From Capsicum annuum (Eukaryota > Streptophyta > Magnoliopsida > Solanales > Solanaceae): 64,000 nt of DNA. Below the pieces are notes generated by a model. That model was not told the DNA's origin, ran no database searches, and saw nothing but the letters and a program-made list of their open reading frames with translations. A program made the position numbers and the translations under genes. Shown one piece after another: positions 57,328 to 64,000 of this stretch. The stretch is taken from contig NC_061119.1 in NCBI RefSeq assembly GCF_002878395.1, forward strand, positions 11,729,226-11,793,225, written 5' to 3'. Numbering within the stretch: the stretch's first letter is position 1; each line of letters starts with the position of its first letter.

Positions 57328-58981
57328 GAGTCCGGAACCAAAATATGTCATGAAACTAAAAAAAGTATCAAAAATATGTTATGTTTTTACAGTGATTCCA
57401 TAATACGAAAATGAGCAAACGGAGTTAAGTTTCAGAAAATGTACATAAGTTATGCATTTTTTTTAACATAACTTTCTTAAAAAAAGAGTTATGTAAGACA
57501 AGTTACATAACTCTATTAAAAAGAGAGTTATGCATTTCTTTTACACAACTCACTTTTTAAGTGAGTTATGTATTAGAAGTCACACAACTCTCTTAAAAAA
57601 AGAGTTATGCATTTTTTCTACATGACTTATTCAAAAAGTGAGTTATATAATAAAAGTTACATAACTTGATTTTTTTCTCTACGTAAATATAATAAAAATT
57701 ATATAACTCACTTTATAAAAACTTATATATTATATGAACAATTAATTTATCTTTTAAATTATTATTTTTTAGAAAGAATGCTAACTATTACGAAACGGAG
57801 AGAGCAAAAAACTCACTGATTATGTGAGTTATTCAAATATAAAATAAGTTTACAAAATGAGTTATCCTTTAAATATAGCTCTTAAAATATGTGTGATAAG
57901 TGTATAACTTTATTAGTGGTATGAAATATGAATATGGTGCGAAAAATATATGAGTTATGCAGAAAGTTGACATGTTCATCAAAAACGTTTGTCAGTCATA
58001 AAAAATATCATTAGAAAAAAATGTAAAATTCACAAAAAAAAATGAGCTATATCCTTCTTATTTCTATAAAACTCACATATTTTTGTATATATATATATAA
58101 AAACTTACTAATTATATGAGTTATGTAGAAATAAAATGCATAAGTTAATATTTAAGTGAGTTATCCATTATATGAATATAACTCTAAAAATGTATGAGTT
58201 ATGGAGAATGGATTATCAGTGACGAGGAGTCGTTGACTGAATTTATATATATATATATATATATATGATTGACAAACGTTTTTGATGAACATGTAAACTT
58301 TTTGCATAACTCATATATTTTTCGCATCATATTCATATTTCATATCACTATCAAAGTTATGCACTTATCACACATATTTTAAGAGTTATATTCAATGAAT
58401 AACTTATTTTATATTTGAATAACTCACATAATCAGTGAGTTTTGTTCTCTCCGTTTCGTAATAATTAGTCTTCTTTCTAAAAAATAAAACTTTAAAAGAT
58501 AAATTAATTGTTCACATAATATGTAAGTTTTTATAAAGTGAGTTATATAATTTTTATTATATTTACGTAGAGAAAAAAACAAGTTATACAACTTTTATTA
58601 TATAACTCACTTTTTGAGTAAGTCATAAAAAAAAATGCATAACTCTCTTTTAAGAGAGTTGTGTGACTTTTATTACACAACTCACTTAAAAAGTGAGTTA
58701 TGTTAAAAGAAATGCATAACTCTCTTTCTAATAGAGCTATGTAACTTCTATTACATAACTCTCTTAGAAAGAGAGTTATGTTAAAAAAAATGCATAACTC
58801 ACTCATTAAGTGAGTTACGTACATTTTTTGAAACTTAACTTCGTTTGCTCATTTCCGTTAAAAATAATGCATATAACTTTTTTTATAAGAAAGTTAAGTA
58901 TGTTATGGTATCACTTTAAAAACATGACATATTTTGATTTTTTTTTTTTTAATTTTATTGCATATTTTGATTCCGAATCTC
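57328..58981. mobile_element. Foldback-type transposable element
   Basis: Arms of about 650-700 bp (about 57328-57990 and 58265-58981) are inverted copies. Matching outer ends are tccggaaccaaaatatg and the complement of catattttgattccga, and a shared core is gagcaaacg.agttaagttt. Each arm is itself made of hairpins (gagttatgcat ... acataactc units). The roughly 275-bp centre is AT-rich with (TA)n. No coding sequence. Resembles the Solanum foldback (SoFT) type known from the literature; family membership unverified. Target duplication not found. Confidence 0.85.
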
Positions 58982-59770
58982 AAAACAACGTATTAATGTA
59001 GCTTTACTAATACACTGGCACTGGAACTTTAGTGTGAAATAATAGAAAGAGACAATTTATGGTGGGGGCAACTGCCCAAAACTCTGTCTACTCTTTGGAG
59101 TTTTTATTCTAAACAGTAATGATTTCAAAGTTCAATAATATATTACTTTTTCTTTTATTAAAAAATAAATAAACAGAATCCTAAGGAAGCTCATGAAATT
59201 TTTTATTTTTTCTGCAGTTGGATTCTGAAAAATATATTTGAAAATAAAATTTCAAAAAAATTTAAAATTAAACTTGAAGTTGCAGTTCAGCATTTTCAAA
59301 AATTTTAAGAAGTAACGAAAAAATATTTTCACCTTTTTTACTTGAAATTACTTGCAAACATTCAAAAATAATTTTAATTTTTAAATATCATTTTCACTTA
59401 AAAAAGATTCACAATGAAACATGATCAAACGTCCACTTACACAAGAAAAATTAAGTTTTTTTTTTTTTTTGACAAAAATAATGTCTAAACGTGTTCGTGC
59501 TTTCTTATACTCCATCTATTTTAATTTTTTGATCTACTAACCTTCATAGTCCGTTTCAGAAAAGATGATACTTTCCCTTTTAATAATTTTTTTGTTTTAA
59601 TTTTTCACATGCTATATTTACGATTATAAGATTTAAGTTCAATTCTATATATCTTATATATTTTTAATTTGAGACCACAAAACTCATAAATTTTTTTTAT
59701 TTTTTTAAATATTACGTCAAGTTAAAATAAGATAAGTGATTCATAAATACCCCTTACCCTTTCTCACTGA
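58982..59770. other. AT-rich flank with MITE debris
   Basis: 59200-59500 contains aacatgatcaaacgtccac and other words of diverged 'gtttggycat' MITEs. (TG)n microsatellite near 59771-59784. Confidence 0.4.
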
Positions 59771-59779
59771 CAGTGTGTG

Positions 59780-62535
59780 TGTGTGAGTATCTTGATGTTT
59801 TACTGATCTAGGGGAGTCCTCTAAAATCTACAAACAAATTACTTTTTTGATTTTGTTTGGCTTGGAGTATAACAAGAGGAAAAGATAAAAAAGATGACAT
59901 TTGAAGGAAATGCAAATGGAAAATTGAGGTATGTATATATTTTATCTCATTCTTTTACCCTTTCTTGAATGTTGAAACTACTCAAATATACAGGTGTAGT
60001 TTTAAATTTGCTACCTAGCTCTTTTTAGTATTTCTTTTGAGCTTCTCGGCACATTTCTATACTTAGTATAGTTCCATAATTGGAGTTTAAAAAGGTTAGA
60101 ATGTGCGTAAATTTTACCTGAGTTGTTCGGACTTTTAAAAAATGTCATCACATTCGTGTCCGACCCTTCAGAAATACATTATTATTAGAGGATCGACACA
60201 CATCTGTCACCATTTTTGAAAAGCCCAAGCAATATAAGATTTTACCTAAGTTGTTCGAACTCTCCAAAAATGTCACCACATTCGTATTAGACCGTTCAAA
60301 AATACACTATTATTGGAGAATTCGATACACACTCATCCAATATTTTTTAAGAATCAGAGCAATATAGAATTTTACCATGTCTTTATAAGTTAGAGAGACT
60401 GTTCAAGGGATCTTTAAGCAAGTAGTTGATCAATTTTATAATATATTTTTTCTAATTAATATGCATTAATTATGTATACACTAATAAATAGATATATTAT
60501 GTATTCATCTACTATTTTTAATTTAAATAATTAGGTAGACGACTATTTAGGTTAATTCTTTTTGTTTTTTCTTTTTCAGTAAGTAGTTAATGGAAGAAGA
60601 AAATAGTTTTAGAAAAGTGGAATGTCTAAGAGGGAGATTGCTTGCTGAAAGAGTGGCTTCAAGAAATGCAAAACAACAAGCACAAATTATGGGAAACAAG
60701 GTTTGTAAATATGTTGAAATTTAATTTATATTTTTCTCCCTTTTTGTATATTAAAAAGAATTAAAATAATGTTTGGTCATATATTGGAGTGATTCTTTGA
60801 AGATGAGTTTTTCAAGTTTTTTCAAAAGTTCAAGACAAATTCCAAAAGTGAAAATGTTTGGCAATTGAAGTTGAGTTTGATCATAAATACAAATTGAAAT
60901 TGTTTTTTAATTCTTGTTCGTGATTTGGAGTGAAAAGTAACTTTTTGGTGTCTTTCAAATTCCGGAATTTAACTTCAAGATGAATTTTAAAATTTCCTGA
61001 AATATTATGGCCAAACATGATTTCTAGAATTCTGCTCGTAAAAAAAATCCATGGTCAAACGACCACAAAATATATATCCAAACGCAACTTCAATTTTCAA
61101 ATATCTTTTTTAACAGTTTTTATGTCCAAACGCCTAGTAAATTTCGAAGAAACTGTTTTTTTTTTCCTCTCAAATTCAAGAAAAATTGTAATTTTATTTT
61201 ATTTTTGCCAATTGTAACATTAGTATACTTGTTTGAAAAAATTACAGATGATTGAACTGGAGACTAAATTGAAAGAAGAAACTAAATCAAGGAATAAAGC
61301 TGAGAAGAAGCTTAAATTTCTGATAAAGAAACTTGAGTCCAACAATATATTATATAGTATTTCAGATGAAATATCACTTATAAATTCACAAGACAGAGAG
61401 TGTCAAGAATCTGTTGGGAGTACAAAATCCAGTTATGAAAATGTTGGAAACAATTGTTCTGACCTATGTTGCTCGGATTCTCCGAAAATGTTGTCGTGTT
61501 CATGTCGAAACCTTAAAAAATGCACTGCTTTTGAAGGATTTGACACGCATTCAGAGATATTATTAAAGAATTCGAGCAACATAGCTTCAGCAGAAGAACA
61601 TTGTGCAAAATCAAGTGAACTTGAATTCTCAAAGTCAGATGGCAATAGGTATGTATATTATTTTTCAAGTTGCAAATCACTTTTTATAGAATATTTATCT
61701 TTTAAATTAGAAAGGGGAGCCTTGGAGTAACTAGTAAAGTTGTTGTCATGTGATCAGGAGGTCACAGGTTCAAGTCTTGAAAACAACCTCTGACAGAAAT
61801 GCAAGGTAAGGTTGCGTATAATACACCTTTGTGGTGGGGCTTTTCCCGGACCCTGTGCATTGTGGGAGGTTTAGTGCACCGATCTGTCCTTTTTTATCTT
61901 TTAAATTAGTGTATCATCATTTATCTTTTAAATTAAGTTGTTTGAAACCATTAAAAATTGTGCCGCACTAGAATTGGATCTTCAAAAAAATGCACAACTT
62001 TTGGAGAAAATGTCAAGTTCCCAACATACTTTGTACGAACCGTCTAAATATTGTATAGCAATCTTTCGGTTCCTTCAAAAATGCATAGCTTTTGAAGGAT
62101 CCAGCACACATTCGACAATACTCTTGAATGGTAACAAGCAACATAGCATCCATCAGCATTTTTGAAGGATTCGGGCAACATAGATTTTGACTTACCTGAT
62201 CAGTGTACAAAAGTTAAACTCATACTTAATTTGCAAATAAGACCTAATACGATCTTTTTAAGGTATTTATTCATGTGAAACAATCAAAATGTCATAACAT
62301 TGATTGTTATTATGGTTCTAGGTTGAAATCTTCAGTTAAGATGGAAGAGCAAGTGGATTTTCAAGCGGACAATTCATTGGCATTAGTTCCTATGGATCAA
62401 CCAAAGAAGATAAAGCAAACTATTGATCCAATTGTTCTTGATGACACTGTAAGAGAAGTTCTTGATGCATTGAGGCATGCTAAAGAGAAACTTCAAACAC
62501 AAATGGAGAGAAGGAAAATGATTAAAGCTAGTTAA
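59780..62535 (+). CDS. Plant coiled-coil protein of unknown function (non-coding first exon plus three coding exons)
   Basis: The coding exons are 60590-60700, 61248-61648 and 62322-62535, with GT/AG borders and compatible phases, giving 241 residues. A non-coding first exon ends at 59928 (gtatgt donor) and joins at 60580. An in-frame TAG at 60584 fixes the ATG at 60590. Residues 1-75 are charged and heptad-like (MEEENSFRKVECLRGRLLAE; ELETKLKEETKSRNKAEKKL), predicting a coiled coil. The C-terminal part (DDTVREVLDALRHAKEKLQT) is also helical. I recall similar plant-only proteins without a known role. Exon 3 carries a MITE-derived segment of about 40 residues in frame (separate entry). Introns hold a MITE, an Au SINE and further MITE copies. 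An upstream ORF spans the first splice junction. Confidence 0.75.
59894..60586 (+). promoter_or_regulatory. Upstream ORF split by the first intron
   Basis: ATG at 59894 (MTFEGNANGKL) runs to the donor at 59928. After joining to 60580 it reads S-K-stop, ending at 60586, three bases before the main ATG at 60590. Whether it is translated depends on this splice choice. Confidence 0.45.
60114..60372. repeat. Two copies of a short foldback MITE (intron 1)
   Basis: gttgttcggacttttaaaaaatgtc...ttttgaaaagcccaagcaat, and next to it gttgttcgaactctccaaaaatgtc...aagaatcagagcaatatag. Same family as 61464, 62047 and 62730. Confidence 0.75.
60769..61018. mobile_element. MITE in intron 2
   Basis: Ends ATGTTTGGTCATATATT and, in complement, ATGTTTGGCCATAATAT. 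The 250-bp interior has words in both orientations (caagttttttc; gaaattg). Confidence 0.65.
61464..61584 (+). mobile_element. Foldback MITE inserted in coding exon 3
   Basis: ctatgttgctcggattctcc at left and agaattcgagcaacatag at right are inverted ends; inside, aaaaaatgcactgcttttga is palindromic in part. The gene frame runs through it without a stop, contributing about 40 residues (DLCCSDSPKMLSCSC... to ...NSSNIAS), rich in cysteine and serine and unlike the flanking coiled coil. Confidence 0.8.
61711..61892 (+). mobile_element. Au-type SINE in intron 3
   Basis: Full order of Au words (cacaggttcaagtcttgaaaa; gcaaggtaaggttgcgtataa; ttttcccggaccctgtgcat; gggaggtttagtgcacc) and a T-rich end. 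Flanked by a perfect 17-bp duplication TTTATCTTTTAAATTAG (61694-61710 and 61893-61909). Confidence 0.9.
62047..62187. repeat. Foldback MITE copy in intron 3
   Basis: tccttcaaaaatgcatagcttttgaaggatccagcacac...catttttgaaggattcgggcaacatag. Diverged left end. Confidence 0.7.
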
Positions 62536-62545
62536 GCTCTATGTA

Positions 62546-62705
62546 AAGGCGGAGCCACTATTTGAAATTTATGAATTCGTAATTGCAGTACTATAAAGTT
62601 ATTAGGTTCTAATTTAATAATTTGTGTTTATTCAGTAGATTTTCTAGTACAAATATAAGGTTTGGTTCAAAACGATTGAATCTGGCCGAATTCATAACCA
62701 ATGCG
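62546..62705. mobile_element. Diverged hAT-MITE-like remnant
   Basis: aaggcggagccactatttgaaatttatgaattc resembles the ggcggagcc-ended nightshade MITE family. The right end is not clear. Confidence 0.4.
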
Positions 62706-62727
62706 CTAGGTCTTCCCTTGACTCTTC

Positions 62728-62848
62728 TATGCTACTCAGACTTTTCAAAAGTACTACCGAGTGTGTGTCAGATCGTTCAAAACTTATACATTTTTTAAGG
62801 ATCTAACACAAATACAATTTTAGTTTTGGAGGATCCGAACAACATTGG
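62728..62848. repeat. Foldback MITE copy downstream of the coiled-coil gene
   Basis: ctatgctactcagacttttcaaaagtac...ttttggaggatccgaacaacat. Fifth copy of the family within 2.8 kb. Confidence 0.7.
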
Positions 62849-62874
62849 TTAAGCGTACTTCAGGATGTGTTTGA

Positions 62875-62940
62875 AATAGAGGAAATTGATTTTCATGAAA
62901 AATATGGAGGAAACTGATTTTCATGAAAAATGCTTTCTTG
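62875..62940. repeat. Short tandem duplication of about 33 bp
   Basis: ggaaattgattttcatgaaaaatat is followed by ggaaactgattttcatgaaaaatg. Confidence 0.85.
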
Positions 62941-63540
62941 AAATCTTTTTAAAGAGAAATAAGTGGATTTCTTTTTTATTTTCTTGTGCTCGTTGTGTAA
63001 TTAAAAAGTACAATTTCAAAAGCAATTTTATATGATTCGGACATATTATGAGAAGGGGGATGCTGAGGTGGTGGAGCTAGGGCTATAGTTATGGGAGTAA
63101 ATATGAGATGTGTTGGAGGATGAAGAAATACAATCAATAATAAATATCATTTGTGAAATTTGTTCTCCTTTTCCCTGCTTCGATCAAAAATGTCATTTTT
63201 CAAGTAAAAATATTTTTCAAAATTTTGATTAGAATATGATACATCAAAAAATATTTTCTATTTTCCTCCGTACCGAACACACCCTCAACCTCAAATCAAT
63301 TCATTTGCTTTATAGGTGTCATATAGCAGTATGTGGCTCATGACCCTACCAAAGTCTCTTTTATTTTTTTTTGTTCTTTCGGCATGATTGAAGCATGTGA
63401 AGTTGATTAGGTTAAAAGGATGGGTCATGGTCCAATTTGGGTAGGCAGAATTTGAACACATAAATAGAGGGATGGGACCAGTGACCCAAACTAGACACAA
63501 TGTGTTCAAAAAATACTCATTGCATCTAGCTCTCACTCTA
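62941..63540. other. Intergenic stretch, nothing recognised
   Basis: No gene supported. Fragments such as aaaatattttctattttcct and tccgtaccgaacacac resemble MITE debris. Confidence 0.35.
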
Positions 63541-64000
63541 ATGTAAGGGTGTTACACGGGCCGGACTGACTCAGCCCAGCCCAATTCACTTACAAAAACT
63601 ACCTGGTTTGATTCGGTCTGGCAAGTCCTAGGGCTTTAGGGTACTGGCTCTCGGGATCGAGTTTTGTTATTAATTTGGGCCCAGTTAACCCGGTCCTGAT
63701 TAAGTCCGATTAGGGTTGCAGGTTAACCGGCCCAACCCGATTAAGCTTCTTCTTTTTTTTAAAAATTGGATTTAACTATAACTTAGTTTTAATATATTAT
63801 TAATTTACAATCAAGTATTATTAATTCATATATGTGTATATATATCTTCTATAGACGTATATATTTAACATATACATGTGTATATGCTTTATAAATTAAT
63901 ATATAACTATATATATAATTATATATTGTAGTATATTTTATTTAAAGTAGTACATATATATTGAATGGGACGTATATATGTGTATATATCTTCTATAAAC
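63541..64000. repeat. Repeat rich in gggccgg/cccaacc words followed by AT microsatellite
   Basis: gggccggactgactcagccc...ggttaaccggcccaacccg is a common plant dispersed repeat type. From 63833 an AT/GT-rich array follows; gtgtatatatatcttctata recurs near 63833 and 63979, giving a period near 146 bp that runs off the window. Confidence 0.6.

Overview
The window looks like nuclear DNA of a nightshade (Solanaceae, most likely Solanum or a close relative). The main evidence is the repeats: several TS-type SINEs ending in (TTG)n, Au-type SINEs, CAGNGGCGGA-ended hAT elements and foldback DNA with nested hairpins. The genes have plant-type spliced exons and AT-rich introns. No bacterial or organellar gene order is seen. 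Only four genes look intact; most of the rest is transposable elements (TEs), often nested.

Layout. 1-7075: 3' end of an old LTR retrotransposon (env-like ORF remnants, 3' untranslated part, 3' LTR 5084-7075) split by a 2.76-kb solo LTR (1906-4663, target duplication ATTAC). 7602-10036: a non-autonomous MULE whose right target duplication was later split by a Helitron. 10275-11369: a second long-TIR MULE. 11646-14180: an intact intronless PPR gene with a 188-residue internal duplication. 14350-17500: MITEs and SINEs, including a small tandem array derived from a SINE. 18627-20785: a three-exon RING-H2 gene resembling SGR9. 21696-22267: solo copia LTR (minus). 22514-22990: a syntaxin SYP81 gene fragment. 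23394-30366: a full-length but decayed Ty1/copia element. 30812-40888: a 10-kb Tat/Ogre-like element keeping only gag. 42286-47583: a decayed 5.3-kb chromovirus on the minus strand. 48225-51690: LINE, MITE and SINE remnants. 52052-52351: an SDHAF1-like LYR-motif gene. 53849-55738: an internally deleted hAT element. 56024-56868: a broken MAPKKK-like kinase. 57328-58981: a foldback element. 59780-62535: a spliced coiled-coil gene with a MITE inside its coding exon. 62536-64000: AT-rich repeats.

The four intact genes share no obvious pathway: organellar RNA processing (PPR), amyloplast or gravitropism-related ubiquitination (SGR9-like), succinate dehydrogenase assembly (SDHAF1-like) and an unknown coiled-coil protein. 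They look like independent genes in a TE-rich neighbourhood. I found no convincing new biological system. The best leads are coding changes caused by repeats (the PPR duplication and the exonised MITE) and well-resolved nested insertions whose target-site duplications fix exact boundaries and relative ages. Names come from recalled family features, not from a database search.
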